Positions 1-10,200 of a DNA stretch of 41,851 nt are shown here, piece after piece. The stretch covers positions 1 through 41,851 of the forward strand of contig JAKMCX010000123.1 of assembly GCA_022428285.1 (NCBI GenBank). Reading direction: 5' to 3'. Under the pieces are notes generated by a model, which saw nothing but the letters and a program-made list of their open reading frames with translations, was not told the origin of the DNA and did no database searches. This DNA is from Flavobacteriales bacterium. Its GTDB lineage: Bacteria; Bacteroidota; Bacteroidia; Flavobacteriales_D; Sanyastnellaceae. Position 1 is the first letter of the stretch, and each line of letters begins with the position of its first letter. The translations under genes were made by a program, and so were the position numbers.

Positions 1-89
1 CCCTCATCGTGCTTCAGACGGTTCACATAGAGCCGTTGATCTTGCTGTACCTTATACTGGTGCCCTGCAATTTCTACGATGGCGTACAT
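1..89 (-). CDS. rplU: 50S ribosomal protein L21, N-terminal part
   Basis: Reading the minus strand from the ATG at 89-87 gives an uninterrupted frame to the window edge, beginning MYAIVEIAGHQYKVQQDQ. This is the characteristic N-terminus of ribosomal protein bL21, a 23S rRNA-binding protein of the large subunit. Only about 29 residues are present; the rest, and usually rpmA (L27), would lie beyond base 1. The start codon is clear because nothing similar to L21 continues upstream. The gene runs in the same direction as hemCD but is 100 bases downstream of it and has its own promoter-like sequence at 115-145, so it is probably transcribed separately. The family assignment rests on recognising the N-terminal sequence only. 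Confidence 0.88.
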   Translation of the reverse strand, partial: MYAIVEIAGHQYKVQQDQRLYVNRLKHDE

Positions 90-114
90 GATGGGCCTCT
101 TTTTTTGAGGGGTG

Positions 115-145
115 CGAAGATACGCGAATTTGAATGGGCTTGAAA
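115..145 (-). promoter_or_regulatory. Putative promoter of rplU
   Basis: On the minus strand TTTC (145-142) is followed after 19 bases by TATCTTCG (122-115). Each element differs by one base from the Bacteroidota consensus TTTG-N19-TAnnTTTG. The -7 box ends 25 bases before the rplU ATG, leaving a short leader. Prediction by motif only. Confidence 0.5.
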
Positions 146-189
146 GTATCGCCCCGATCCGAGGTTGAATTCTTGCAGAATCAGCCCTT

Positions 190-1728
190 TCAGGACGATT
201 TCGCCTCCAAAATGGCCTCCCAGAGTCCAAATGCATCGGGCGATACAGCTGTGGTATGGGACCAGCCTTTGGCTGTTAAGGCCGCAGAGGTGGTGGGTCC
301 AATGGCCACCATTTTGGCAGGGGCCTCAGCTTGCCAGGTATTGACGTTGCTGGGAGAAGTGAAGCACACCACATCGGCGCTTTCCGTGCCTGCCTCGTGG
401 GGGACAGGTTCGTAGTGTGTCCAAGCGTGGACGGTGGCTTGGGTCTTGCCTGTATTCCAACGTTTGAGCGAATAGGTGCCGTGAGGAATGGCCACGTGTT
501 CACCAGGGGTCCGGTCTCCGGCAAAGGCATGCCAGGCTTGCGCTGGATGGCCGTTTCCTACGAAGTCCAATCTGGTCAAGAACATGGCATCGAGGGCTTC
601 TGCTGTCCCGTCGCCAGGGACTGCAATCCGGGTTTGAGGATGCTTGTTCAACCACCCTTTGGCGGCGTCGCATGCACCGGGGCTCCCCAACCAGACCCAA
701 TCTTGGCTGGAGCTACTCCAGGACGCTGGTTCGACTGGACTGGCCAGGGGCTGGACCGCAATTAAGGGCGATTCGATCAGCGCTGCTCCATAGCCTCGGG
801 CGAGCCTGCTGAGTACGCTGTTGGTGCGCGGTGTGCGGGTAACGTGAACACTGAATGGCGCTGATGGCGTGAGTTGGCTCAATGCCGCTTGATCGTGCGG
901 CGCCAAGATCCTGAGGGGTCCTGCAGGAGTCTGAAGAAAGCACCGCAGCTGCTGGGTTTCATCGTTCCAGTGTGCGCCAAAAGGGAGTTGACAGCCACCT
1001 TCTAATGCGCGCAATACGTTGCGTTCTGAGCGCACACCGCTCTGGGCGGAAGGATTGTTGAGGGCTGTCAGAAAGGAAGTCTTGGGGTCGGTCTCCCGCA
1101 TTTGAAGTGCGAGTGCGCCTTGGGCGGGTGCGGGAACAAAGTGCCGGGGTTCGAGGCTGTGTCGCACAACACCGTCCAATGAAAGGTCGAGGCGGTCAAG
1201 CCCTGCTTCTGCGAGTACAATGGCATCGCAGCCACCTTCTTGTAAACGCTTGACACGCGTGGGAACATTGCCGCGCAGGGCGACGATGTTCAGGTCTGGC
1301 CGCAGCAGCAGCAGCTGGTCCCTACGGCGCACGGAAGAGGTGCCAATGGTGGCGCCTTGTGCAAGTGGAAGCCACGGGGCTGCTACATGCCGATCTGCTC
1401 GGACCAACAAGGTGTCGCGCTGGGAAGCGCGGTCCGGAACAGCGACAATGGAGAGGCCTTTGGGCTGCTGCGTCTCAAGGTCTTTGTGGCTGTGTACAGC
1501 GATGTCGATGCGCTGTTCAAGCAGGGCCTCTTCGATTTCTTTGGTAAAGAAACCTTTGCCTTCAAGCTTCTCAAAGGCCTGCACCTGCTGGCGGTCGCCT
1601 TGTGTGGAGAGCACGATGATCTCGGATGTGCCACCGGCATTGGCGATCAGGTCTCGGACGTGATGGGCTTGCCACAGGGCGAGGTCGCTGCCCCGCGTGC
1701 CGATGCGGAAATGGGGTGAATCAGGCAT
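190..1728 (-). CDS. hemCD: Fused hydroxymethylbilane synthase / uroporphyrinogen-III synthase
   Basis: A 512-residue protein that joins two consecutive cytoplasmic tetrapyrrole enzymes. Residues 1 to about 285 are porphobilinogen deaminase (HemC). Visible features are TRGSDLALWQ at 11-20, the HSHKD segment at 79-83 whose Asp83 matches the catalytic aspartate, the arginine-rich substrate loop SSVRRR at 131-136, RGNVPTR at 152-158, and GGCQ at 244-247 whose Cys246 carries the dipyrromethane cofactor. From about residue 294 to the end the sequence resembles HemD (uroporphyrinogen-III synthase), with the typical VCFTSPSNV strand near residue 455. HemD is poorly conserved, so this half is recognised by position, length (about 215 residues) and pattern. 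The two are normally separate proteins of about 300 and 250 residues. The start lies 6 bases after the hemA stop, so the genes almost certainly form one operon. Confidence 0.93.
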   Translation of the reverse strand: MPDSPHFRIGTRGSDLALWQAHHVRDLIANAGGTSEIIVLSTQGDRQQVQAFEKLEGKGFFTKEIEEALLEQRIDIAVHSHKDLETQQPKGLSIVAVPDRASQRDTLLVRADRHVAAPWLPLAQGATIGTSSVRRRDQLLLLRPDLNIVALRGNVPTRVKRLQEGGCDAIVLAEAGLDRLDLSLDGVVRHSLEPRHFVPAPAQGALALQMRETDPKTSFLTALNNPSAQSGVRSERNVLRALEGGCQLPFGAHWNDETQQLRCFLQTPAGPLRILAPHDQAALSQLTPSAPFSVHVTRTPRTNSVLSRLARGYGAALIESPLIAVQPLASPVEPASWSSSSQDWVWLGSPGACDAAKGWLNKHPQTRIAVPGDGTAEALDAMFLTRLDFVGNGHPAQAWHAFAGDRTPGEHVAIPHGTYSLKRWNTGKTQATVHAWTHYEPVPHEAGTESADVVCFTSPSNVNTWQAEAPAKMVAIGPTTSAALTAKGWSHTTAVSPDAFGLWEAILEAKSS

Positions 1729-1734
1729 GTTGCC

Positions 1735-2964
1735 TCAAGGCTTGTCTAAGTGTTCCATGACCGCTTCACGGGCCAATTTCATGGGAACAGAGACGTATTT
1801 CTTTTCGAGGTAGTCCACGATGCGGTCTACCAAGCTGCGCGTTTCTCCATCGAGTTCGGCGAGTTCGTCGGCAAAGACTTCACCCAATGCCGTATTGCGA
1901 ACGGCTGCGAGCAGTGTAGGCAGCTCCCGAAGCGCCAGTTCTACCTCCCTCTGCTGTAGGCGGTGAGAGAGCTCAATGAGGCTTTCATCTATGATGTGCT
2001 GACAGTCGCCGAGGGCTTCGCGGCGTCCTGCCACGTTTTGGTCGGCCATGGGCTTGAGCTCTGCGATGCCGACAACAGTGGTGTTGGTTCTCGAGCGAAA
2101 GGCGTCGGTGACACCTGTTGGAACGCTCAAGTCCAAGACAAACACGCGGCCCTCTGGGAGCATGGACGCTTGGGCTTCACCCAAAATGGGGACGTCGCTT
2201 CCGGTGCACAGAAAGATGGCGGCAGGGCTTTTGGCGAGCGCGTCATGGAGTCCCGTGAGGCCACCCCATGTCCAACCGCGGGGAGCAGCCACCGCCTCGG
2301 CTTTGGGACCCGTGCGGTTGATGACGTGAACAGAGCTGTACCCTTGTTTGGCGAGAAAGCGGGCAATGTTGCCATTGGTTTGGCCTGCACCAATCATCAA
2401 AACAGGAGCGTCCTTGGGGATGGCTTGTTCCTGAAAGGCTTTCCAGCCCAGCGCATTGACTGAGACGCTGCGCCTTGAAACGTCGGTTTCGGTAAAAATC
2501 CGCTTGGCCGTCTCTACAGCGATGCGTTCTGTGATGCGCAGCTGGTCACCGGCCAACCCCCACTGCCTGGAACGTTCCAAAGAGGAACGAATCTGGGTCA
2601 GGATTTCGCGCTCGCCCAGCACCATGGACTCCAGTCCAGCGCTCACGCGCAAGAGGTGGCGCGATGCCTCTTCTCCGTGCAGCACCATGGCCGTGCCCAT
2701 GAGAGAACGAAGTTCCGCCTGGTCGGGCTCAAACATTTGGAAGAGTTGCTGCAGGCGACCCATACAGAAATAGGCTTCGTCTACCAGAATGAATTCGACC
2801 CGATTGCAGGTGGTCAGATAGGCCAAGCCCTGAACACCGAGGGTGTTTTTGAGCGCGATGAGAAAGGCTTCTTGACGCTCCTCGGGCACATGCATTTTGC
2901 CAATCCTAGAGATTGGAGCGTTGCGGTGATTGAGGGAAACGATATGGAGGTGATCCTGTCTCAC
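1735..2964 (-). CDS. hemA: Glutamyl-tRNA reductase
   Basis: A 409-residue protein that reduces glutamyl-tRNA(Glu) to glutamate-1-semialdehyde with NADPH, the first committed step of the C5 tetrapyrrole pathway. The N-terminal catalytic domain contains the family signature LTTCNRVEF, with the thioester-forming nucleophile at Cys53. The VLGEREILTQIR segment near residue 115 is conserved in the family. A Rossmann NADPH-binding motif (IGAGQTNGN) lies near residue 192, and the last 100 residues form the helical dimerisation domain. The start codon is GTG (2964-2962), as no ATG in frame fits the conserved HIVSLNHRNAP start. It is the first gene of the hemA-hemCD operon; hemL, which uses its product, lies separately at 18254. 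Confidence 0.96.
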   Translation of the reverse strand: MRQDHLHIVSLNHRNAPISRIGKMHVPEERQEAFLIALKNTLGVQGLAYLTTCNRVEFILVDEAYFCMGRLQQLFQMFEPDQAELRSLMGTAMVLHGEEASRHLLRVSAGLESMVLGEREILTQIRSSLERSRQWGLAGDQLRITERIAVETAKRIFTETDVSRRSVSVNALGWKAFQEQAIPKDAPVLMIGAGQTNGNIARFLAKQGYSSVHVINRTGPKAEAVAAPRGWTWGGLTGLHDALAKSPAAIFLCTGSDVPILGEAQASMLPEGRVFVLDLSVPTGVTDAFRSRTNTTVVGIAELKPMADQNVAGRREALGDCQHIIDESLIELSHRLQQREVELALRELPTLLAAVRNTALGEVFADELAELDGETRSLVDRIVDYLEKKYVSVPMKLAREAVMEHLDKP

Positions 2965-2971
2965 GAAGTGT

Positions 2972-2979
2972 CAAAGTTC
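2972..2979 (-). promoter_or_regulatory. Possible -7 box of hemA
   Basis: The minus strand reads GAACTTTG at 2979-2972, one mismatch from TAnnTTTG, ending 7 bases before the GTG start of hemA. No convincing -33 element is seen at the right distance. If used, the hemA mRNA would be leaderless or nearly so. Confidence 0.3.
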
Positions 2980-3052
2980 GGTCACGGCTGTCAACCGGAG
3001 ATGAGAACAACACTTCTTGGGTGTGATTGGGGACTTTTCGTGTCACGAATGG

Positions 3053-3088
3053 AAAAAAAAGGGCGGTCCGAAAGTGGACCGCCCTTTT
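3053..3088 (-). terminator. Rho-independent terminator after nrdA
   Basis: A perfect 9-bp stem, GGGCGGTCC (3061-3069) with GGACCGCCC (3076-3084), encloses a 6-base loop and is flanked by eight A residues at 3053-3060, which read as a U-tract in minus-strand RNA. It starts about 25 bases after the nrdA stop codon and separates nrdA from hemA. The short TTTT on the other side would support only weak termination of plus-strand RNA. Confidence 0.9.
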
Positions 3089-3109
3089 CATTGGAGTTGT
3101 GCTGTAGGA

Positions 3110-5527
3110 TCAGCCGCTGCACATTTCGCAGTCTGGCCCATTGTCGATAGAACAAGCGGCCACCTGCTCCTCATGTGTCATTTCTGTGACATCCTTAGGG
3201 GCGGCGACTGCTACAGGAGCTGCTTCAGGCGCTGCTTCTTGAGCTTCGACAGGCTGGTCCTTGTACTTCTTGTCTACCGTGAACTTGATCGCGTCGGTGG
3301 CGGCCTTTGTCCGCAGGTAGTACATGCCCGTTTTCAATCCCGAGCGCCATGCGTGGAAGTGCATGGAGGTCAACTTGGGCGCATTGGCATTTTCCATGAA
3401 GACATTCAACGACTGCGATTGGCAGATGAATGCCCCGCGGTCTGCGGCCATATCTAGAATGGCGCGCTGCGAAATCTCCCAAGCCGTGCGGTACAACGCC
3501 TTGAGGTTTTCGGGGATTTCTTGGATGTTTTGGATGGAACCGTTGGCTGCGATGAGTTGGTTCTTCATCGTCTCATTCCACATTCCGAGTTTGGTCAAGT
3601 CCCGGAGGAGGTGGTTGTTGACCACGATGAACTCACCACTGAGGGTCCGGCGGGTGTAGATGTTCGAAGTGTAAGGTTCGAAGCACTCGTTGTTGCCGAG
3701 AATTTGTGCGGTTGAGGCTGTGGGCATGGGCGCTACGAGCAGGCTGTTGCGCATGCCTTTGTCCATGATTTCCTCCTTGAGCACGTCCCACTCCCAGCGG
3801 TCGCTTGGGGTTACGCCCCAAAGGTCGAACTGGAGCTTGCCTTCAGATGCGGGTGAGCCTTTGAAAGTCTCATAGGGCCCTTCTTCGATGGCCATGTCCT
3901 TGGATGCGCAGCACGCAGCATAGTAGATGGTTTCGAATACGTCTTTGTTCATCTGACGTGCCTCTTCTGAATCGAAGGGATAGCGCATCATGATGAAGGC
4001 GTCGGCCAATCCTTGCACGCCCAAACCGACTGGTCGGTGGCGCATGTTTGAATTGCGGGCTTCTACGATGGGGTAGAAGTTCCGGTCAATCACCCTGTTG
4101 AGGTTCTTGGTGACCTGATAGGTGACCTCGAACAGTTTGTCGTGGTCGAAGCTCAGGTCTTCGTTCACAAACTTGGGCAGGGCGATCGAAGCGAGGTTGC
4201 ACACCGCGACTTCGTCTTTGGCGGTGTACTCGATGATCTCTGTGCAGAGGTTGGAGGAACGGATTGTACCGAGGTTCTGCTGGTTGGACTTGCCGTTGGC
4301 AGCGTCTTTGTACAGCATGTAAGGAACCCCCGTTTCGATCTGGCTCTCTACGATTTTGAACCAGAGTTCCTGGGCTTTGATCGTTTTGCGGCCTTTTCCT
4401 GCTGCCTCGTACTTCTCGTAAAGGGCTTCAAATTCGGGACCCCAAGTATCGGCGAGGCCAGGACATTCGTTCGGGCACATCAAGGTCCACTCACCATCGG
4501 CCTCAACGCGCTTCATGAACAGGTCGGGCACCCAGAGGGCATAGAACAAGTCGCGGGCGCGTTGCTCTTCCTTTCCGTGGTTCTTTTTGAGGTCGAGGAA
4601 GTCAAATACGTCTGCGTGCCAGGGCTCGATGTAAACGGCAAAGGAACCTTTGCGCTTGCCGCCACCTTGGTCTACGTAACGTGCGGTGTCGTTGAAGACA
4701 CGCAACATCGGGACGATGCCGTTGGACGTGCCATTGGTGCCGCGGATGTAGGAGCCCGTAGCGCGGACGTCGTGGATGGCCAAGCCGATGCCGCCCGCAT
4801 TCTGCGAGATTTTGGCGCACTGCTTGAGGGTGTCATAAATGCCGGAGATGCTGTCCTCTTGTGTGGTCAGCAAAAAGCAGCTGGACATTTGAGGCTTCGG
4901 AGTTCCCGCGTTAAACAGGGTGGGTGTGGCGTGGGTAAACCAACCCTCCGACATCATGTTGTAGGTCTTGATGGCGCTTTCTACGTCGTCTTTGTGGATG
5001 CCCACGGAGACGCGCATGAGCATCTGTTGGGTACGCTCAGCCACTTGTCCTTCTAGCTTGAGGAGGTAGGACCGTTCCAAGGTTTTGAACCCGAAATAGT
5101 CGTAGCTGAAATCCCGATCGTAGATGATGGCAGAATCCAAGGCTTCTGCATTGGCTTCGATGATTTCCATCACGTCATCCGCAATGAGGGCAGCCGGAGC
5201 CCCCGTTACTGGATCGGTGTAGGTGTGCAGGTTGCGCATCACCTCCGTGAAGGATTTGTGGGTGGTCTTGTGCAGATTGGATACCGCAATTCGCGAAGCG
5301 AGTTGCGCATAATCTGGGTGGTTGACAGCGTTCGTGGCTGCAACTTCCGCGGCGAGGTTGTCCAACTCTGAAGTTGTGACCCCATCGTAAACCCCCTCGA
5401 TGACGCGCATGGCGACCGAAACAGGATCTACTTTTTGGTGGAGTCCATAACAGAGTTTCTTGACCCTTGCCGTGATCTTGTCGAATTGGACCTGTTCCCG
5501 GCGTCCATCCCGCTTGACGACATACAT
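3110..5527 (-). CDS. nrdA: Ribonucleoside-diphosphate reductase class Ia, large (alpha) subunit
   Basis: An 805-residue protein that reduces ribonucleoside diphosphates to deoxyribonucleotides with the NrdB radical subunit. Residues 1 to about 92 form an ATP-cone allosteric domain. The catalytic barrel shows C217 (SSCFLL) and C443 (AVCNLAS), the redox pair, and the NLCTE motif with N426, C428 (thiyl radical) and E430. [11 protein letters not shown] at 295-304 and the PTASTAQI loop are also present. The C-terminal tail ends CEMCSG, giving the shuttle pair C800/C803. The spacing of the active-site cysteines (217/428/443) is within one residue of vertebrate R1, so this is the eukaryote-like class Ia subtype. 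nrdB lies upstream on the same strand across a 223-base gap, and a strong terminator follows. The gap suggests either a separate promoter or an internal leader element. Confidence 0.97.
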   Translation of the reverse strand: MYVVKRDGRREQVQFDKITARVKKLCYGLHQKVDPVSVAMRVIEGVYDGVTTSELDNLAAEVAATNAVNHPDYAQLASRIAVSNLHKTTHKSFTEVMRNLHTYTDPVTGAPAALIADDVMEIIEANAEALDSAIIYDRDFSYDYFGFKTLERSYLLKLEGQVAERTQQMLMRVSVGIHKDDVESAIKTYNMMSEGWFTHATPTLFNAGTPKPQMSSCFLLTTQEDSISGIYDTLKQCAKISQNAGGIGLAIHDVRATGSYIRGTNGTSNGIVPMLRVFNDTARYVDQGGGKRKGSFAVYIEPWHADVFDFLDLKKNHGKEEQRARDLFYALWVPDLFMKRVEADGEWTLMCPNECPGLADTWGPEFEALYEKYEAAGKGRKTIKAQELWFKIVESQIETGVPYMLYKDAANGKSNQQNLGTIRSSNLCTEIIEYTAKDEVAVCNLASIALPKFVNEDLSFDHDKLFEVTYQVTKNLNRVIDRNFYPIVEARNSNMRHRPVGLGVQGLADAFIMMRYPFDSEEARQMNKDVFETIYYAACCASKDMAIEEGPYETFKGSPASEGKLQFDLWGVTPSDRWEWDVLKEEIMDKGMRNSLLVAPMPTASTAQILGNNECFEPYTSNIYTRRTLSGEFIVVNNHLLRDLTKLGMWNETMKNQLIAANGSIQNIQEIPENLKALYRTAWEISQRAILDMAADRGAFICQSQSLNVFMENANAPKLTSMHFHAWRSGLKTGMYYLRTKAATDAIKFTVDKKYKDQPVEAQEAAPEAAPVAVAAPKDVTEMTHEEQVAACSIDNGPDCEMCSG

Positions 5528-5750
5528 GCTATTTCTCGGCTTTTTGACCCTCTGAATGAGGGAATGATGGTGACGACCGAGGCGACAAGACCTCGGCGGA
5601 GTGTGTGGTTCTGAAGCGGTTGGTTAGGCGTTGAACTTCTGGGTCAAGATTGTTCACCAGGGGTCCAAATTCGTTCTCTCAAGATGGGACTTGAAGAGGT
5701 AGAATGATACTTTGGTGGAGCGTCAGTTTTGAACTTTTTCTCCGTTGAAA
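5528..5750 (-). other. nrdB-nrdA intergenic region with two small inverted repeats
   Basis: This 223-base gap has no supportable gene. On the transcribed strand it holds CCGAGG/CCTCGG (5577-5582 with 5591-5596, 8-base loop) and CCCTC/GAGGG (5548-5552 with 5558-5562). Neither is followed by a U-tract in the minus direction, so they are not canonical terminators. I found no TAnnTTTG box on the minus strand and no NrdR-like box. The hairpins could shape the nrdA leader or an RNA-processing site; this is inference. Confidence 0.35.
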
Positions 5751-6845
5751 TCAGAAATCCGCGTCCAGACTGAATCCTTTGGCCTCTTCTGCAGATCCGG
5801 ATTTGTTGACTCCGGCCTTCTGATACTCCGCAACCCGCTTCTCGAAGAAGTTGGTTTTTCCCTGGAGCGAAATCATTTCCATGAAGTCGAAGGGGTTGGT
5901 GGCGTTGTATACTTTTTCGTTGCCCAACTCCACCAAAAGGCGGTCCGCTACGAATTCAATGTACTGGCTCATCAAGTCGGCGTTCATTCCGATCAAACGC
6001 ACGGGAAGTGCGTCGCAGACAAATTCCTTTTCGATGTTGACCGCGTCGACGATGATTTTCTCGACCGTTGACTTCGGAAGCTTGTTGACGATGTGCTGCG
6101 TGTAAAGCAAGCATGCGAAATCGCAGTGCATGCCTTCGTCCCTGGAGATGAGCTCGTTTGAAAAGCTCAATCCTGGCATCAGCCCCCGCTTCTTCAACCA
6201 GAAAATGGAGCAGAAGCTTCCGCTGAAGAAAATGCCCTCTACGGCTGCAAAAGCGACGATGCGCTCAGGGAAGTTTCCGTTGTCGATCCACTGAAGGGCC
6301 CAAGTGGCTTTCTTCTTGACGCAATCCAACGTTTCAATGGCGTTGAAGAGGTGGTTTTTTTCCTCCTTGTCCTTGATGTAGGTGTCGATCAACAGGGAGT
6401 AAGTCTCCGAGTGGATGTTCTCCATCATGATCTGGAAGCCGTAGAAAAATTTGGCTTCGGTGTATTGTACTTCAGCGACGAAGTTCTCTGCCAAGTTTTC
6501 GTTGACGATGCCGTCAGAGGCTGCGAAAAAGGCGAGGATGTGCTTGATGAAGTAGCGCTCGTTGTCATTGAGCTTCTCGTTCCAATCCACCATGTCCGCG
6601 GCGAGGTCAATCTCTTCTGCGGTCCAGAAACTGGCTTCGGACTTCTTGTAGAAGTTCCAAATGTCGTCGTGCTGGATGGGGAACAGTACAAAACGGTTGG
6701 GGTTGTCTTCCAGAATGGGCTCGACTACAGCAGTGTTTTCAGGCAGTACCGCGTCGATGGCCATTTGGCCATCCACTTGATGTTGAACATCCGAAGGCAT
6801 GTCGCTGGTCGACTGTGTTCCGTTGTTGTGCTGTTCGTTGCTCAT
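5751..6845 (-). CDS. nrdB: Ribonucleoside-diphosphate reductase class Ia, small (beta) radical subunit
   Basis: The frame extends to 6959, but I choose the ATG at 6845, giving 364 residues starting MSNEQHNNG, because the upstream part is basic and unlike the family. The first 40 residues are polar and low in conservation; the ferritin-like core starts near [13 protein letters not shown]. Diiron and radical residues seen are D111 (AASDGIV), E142 and H145 (MENIHSE), the radical Tyr149 (HSETYS), and downstream glutamate/histidine ligands in AAVEGIF and RDEGMHC. The last residues, SLDADF, match the R2 tail that docks on R1 in eukaryote-like enzymes (FTLDADF in mammals). The presence of the radical tyrosine argues for a standard Fe-tyrosyl class Ia enzyme rather than the Mn/Fe class Ic type. 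It precedes nrdA on the same strand. Confidence 0.96.
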   Translation of the reverse strand: MSNEQHNNGTQSTSDMPSDVQHQVDGQMAIDAVLPENTAVVEPILEDNPNRFVLFPIQHDDIWNFYKKSEASFWTAEEIDLAADMVDWNEKLNDNERYFIKHILAFFAASDGIVNENLAENFVAEVQYTEAKFFYGFQIMMENIHSETYSLLIDTYIKDKEEKNHLFNAIETLDCVKKKATWALQWIDNGNFPERIVAFAAVEGIFFSGSFCSIFWLKKRGLMPGLSFSNELISRDEGMHCDFACLLYTQHIVNKLPKSTVEKIIVDAVNIEKEFVCDALPVRLIGMNADLMSQYIEFVADRLLVELGNEKVYNATNPFDFMEMISLQGKTNFFEKRVAEYQKAGVNKSGSAEEAKGFSLDADF

Positions 6846-7206
6846 GTGGTGGGTGGTTGGATGAAATTGACTTCTGCGGAGACGGCTTTTTCTGACTTGA
6901 AAGACAGACTTCAAAACTGCAGAGAGCTTCCTGCAACGGCAATCGGAAACGATGAACACCCCCGTGGAATTGTCAACATGCGGTTAATTAAGGGGTCTAT
7001 TAAACTGTAAATCAGAATTCTGTGTTGTTGATAGGGGCTTGACTGGTGTCATGCGCGGCACAAAAATTTCGGTGTCAAATGATGGCCCGCAAGGTCCCTG
7101 TGGGGTGGCAATTCGCAACAATGTTTGGGAGTGCAGACCCCAATCTTGGGCCTTAATTTTGTCCACACCGCTTGCATTCCATTTCTGTTTTTGACATGGG
7201 GTTACA
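6846..7206. promoter_or_regulatory. Divergent nrdB/secA intergenic region (361 bases)
   Basis: No protein-coding frame or RNA gene is supportable here. The secA side holds a TAATTTTG box (7154-7161) and, just before it, the perfect inverted repeat CCCAA-TC-TTGGG at 7139-7150, which could be an operator. The nrdB side has an AT-rich patch around 6983-7018 but no exact TAnnTTTG box on the minus strand. I looked for a NrdR box (ACACWATATATWGTGT-like) and saw none. Confidence 0.4.
7154..7161 (+). promoter_or_regulatory. Putative secA -7 promoter box
   Basis: TAATTTTG matches TAnnTTTG exactly and lies 45 bases before the GTG start. The nearest upstream TTTG (7124-7127) is 26 bases away, longer than the usual 17-23, so the -33 element is uncertain. 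Confidence 0.42.
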
Positions 7207-10200
7207 GTGGCACAAGCAGCACCCATGATTGGAGCCTTTAATAAAATCGTCAAGCGCCTCGTCGGCGACAAGGCGGCAACGGATGTCAAAGCCATCCAAC
7301 CGGCGGTTGACGCCGTTCACACTTTTGAGTCCGAAATGCAGGCGTTGTCCTCTGACGGATTGCGTGAACGCAGCGTGGACTTGAAGCGCCGCATCCTGGA
7401 GCATGTGGCAGGCCTGGTGGAGGAGTCCAAGGGCCTCCGGGCGCAGGCTTCGTCCAATCCTACGATGTCGTTTGAAGCCAAGGAGGCGCTGTACGACCGC
7501 GTGGACGCGTTGGAAAAGGAGGTCGACGAAAAGCTAGAGGAGGTCTTGGAGCAATTGATGCCCGAGGCTTTTGCATTGCTCAAGGAAACCTCCCGCCGTT
7601 TTGCGGCGCCAGGAGAATTGGAGGTGACAGCCTTGGATTACGACCGAGATTTTGCAGCGGGCCGCGATTTCGTGCGCATCGACGGCGACCGGGCTTTTTG
7701 GGCCAGAGAATGGTTGGCTGCAGGCACGCCAGTAGAGTGGAACATGGTGCACTACGACGTCCAGTTGATTGGAGGCGTGGCGTTGCATCGGGGCAAGGTC
7801 GCGGAGATGCAAACGGGTGAAGGAAAGACGTTGGTGGCGACCCTCCCTGTTTTCCTCAATGCCCTCACCGGCCGCGGTGTGCACCTGGTGACCGTCAACG
7901 ATTACCTCGCGCGACGGGACGCAGAATGGATGGGGCCGTTGTTCCAATTTCATGGGCTGACCATCGACTGTATCGACAAGCACCAGCCCAATTCCGAAGA
8001 CCGGCGCAATGCCTACAAGTGCGACATCGTTTATGGCACGAACAACGAGTTTGGATTTGATTACCTGCGTGACAACATGGCCATGCGGCCAGATCAGTTG
8101 GTGCAGGGCAAGCACCACTATGCCATTGTCGACGAGGTGGACAGTGTCTTGATTGATGAGGCCAGGACCCCGTTGATCATTTCTGGGCCAACGCCCAAAG
8201 GAGACGAGCACGAGTTTGACGGGCTCAAGCCCAAAGTGGTGCAGTTGGTCCAAAAGCAGCGTCAAGCGGTCAACTCTATGATCACGGAGGCCAAGAAGAA
8301 ACTGGGTGACGGTGGTGCTGACAAGGAGACCACCCGTACCGGAGGATTGGCGCTGTTCCGTGCTTACCGTGGTTTGCCCAAGACCAAGTCGCTCATCAAG
8401 TTTATGAGTGAGGAGGGCATTCGGCAGCAGATGCTCAAGACGGAGGGCTACTATTTGCAGGACAACAAGCGCATGATGCCCGAGGCGGACGAGGAGCTGT
8501 ACTTCGTGATTGACGAGAAACAGAACCAGGTCGAGCTGACGGAAAAAGGCATTGCCACCTTGACGGCAAACATGGAAGACGACCAGTTTTTCACGATGCC
8601 AGACGTGCCCTCGACCTTGATCGAGATCGACGCTTCGGAGGATTCGGATGCGGTCAAGCAAGAACAGCGAGAGTCTTTGTTTCGCGAGCAAGGCATCAAG
8701 TCTGCGCGTTTGCACACGATGAACCAGCTGCTCAAGTCCTATGCCTTGTTCGAAAAGGACATCGACTATGTGGTCATGGACAACAAGGTCAAAATCGTGG
8801 ACGAGCAGACGGGTCGGATCATGGAGGGCCGGCGCTATTCTGACGGATTGCACCAGGCGATTGAGGCCAAGGAGGGGGTGCGCATTGAGGCTGCCACTCA
8901 GACTTACGCGACCATCACTTTGCAGAACTACTTCCGCATGTATCACAAGCTCGCGGGAATGACGGGTACGGCGGAAACCGAGGCCCAGGAGCTGTGGGAC
9001 ATTTATGAATTGGACGTCATGTCCATCCCAACGAACAGGCCGATTGCACGTCAAGACGACGACGACCTGGTGTACAAGACCAAGCGCGAGAAATTCAACG
9101 CCGTCATTGAAGACGTGGTGAAGCTCCGCGATGCAGGGCGCCCTGTTTTGGTGGGCACCACTACGGTGGAGGTCAGCGAGCTCTTGAGCCGCATGCTCGA
9201 CATCCGAAAAATCGAGCACCAGGTGCTCAATGCGAAGCGCCACCAGGCAGAAGCCGAAGTGGTCGCCAAGGCGGGTATGCCGGGCGCAGTGACCATTGCG
9301 ACCAACATGGCGGGTCGTGGTACCGACATCAAATTGGGCGACGACGTCAAGGCTGCGGGAGGCTTGGCAATCATCGGCACAGAACGCCACGACAGCCGTC
9401 GGGTGGACCGGCAGTTGCGCGGCCGATCAGGCCGTCAGGGCGACCCGGGAAGCAGCCAGTTCTACGTGAGCTTGGAAGACGACCTCATGCGCTTGTTCCA
9501 GAGTGAGCGGGTATCCAAGATGATGGACCGTTTGGGCCACCAAGATGGAGAGGTGATCCAGCACTCTATGATCACCAAGTCCATTGAGCGCGCCCAGCGC
9601 AAGGTGGAGGAGAACAACTTCGGCATCCGAAAGCGCTTGTTGGAGTACGACGACGTGATGAACAGCCAGCGCGAGGTGATTTACCGCCGCCGCCGAAATG
9701 CACTGCATGGAGAGCGCTTGAAGTTTGACATCTCCGGGATGTTCTACGAGCTATCAGATGACCTGGTCACCGAGTTTGGGCCGGGCAAAGATTTCGAAGG
9801 GCTGCGCATCCGCAGCTTGGCAGACCTCGGCGTGGACCCTCCGTTCACCACCGATGAATTCGGCCTTGGCAATTCTGATGCCCAGTCTCAGTCGTTGCAT
9901 CAGGTGGCCGAGACCCACTACCACGACCGCATGAAGTCGTTGGCTGCACATGCCCATCCTGTGATTCAGCGTGTTTACGAGGACGATTCCAATCAATTCG
10001 TCAACATTGCCGTTCCCTTTACGGATGGCCGACGCAACCTTCAGGTGATGGCCAACATTCAAGATGCGGTCGATTCCTCGGGCACCACCTTGGTGGATGA
10101 ACTGGAAAAGACGGTCGTTTTGGGGGTGTTGGATCAACTCTGGAAAGAGCATCTGCGCAACATGGACGACCTGCGTTCCAACGTGCAGCACGCGCGCTTC

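Noticed and set aside
6846-7206. NrdR box expected upstream of nrdB
   Set aside because: No sequence resembling the paired 16-base NrdR consensus was seen in the region.
7534-9390. Long open frame on the minus strand (618 codons) opposite secA
   Set aside because: It lies wholly within secA, has no recognisable domain, and follows from the GC-rich codon pattern of the real gene.
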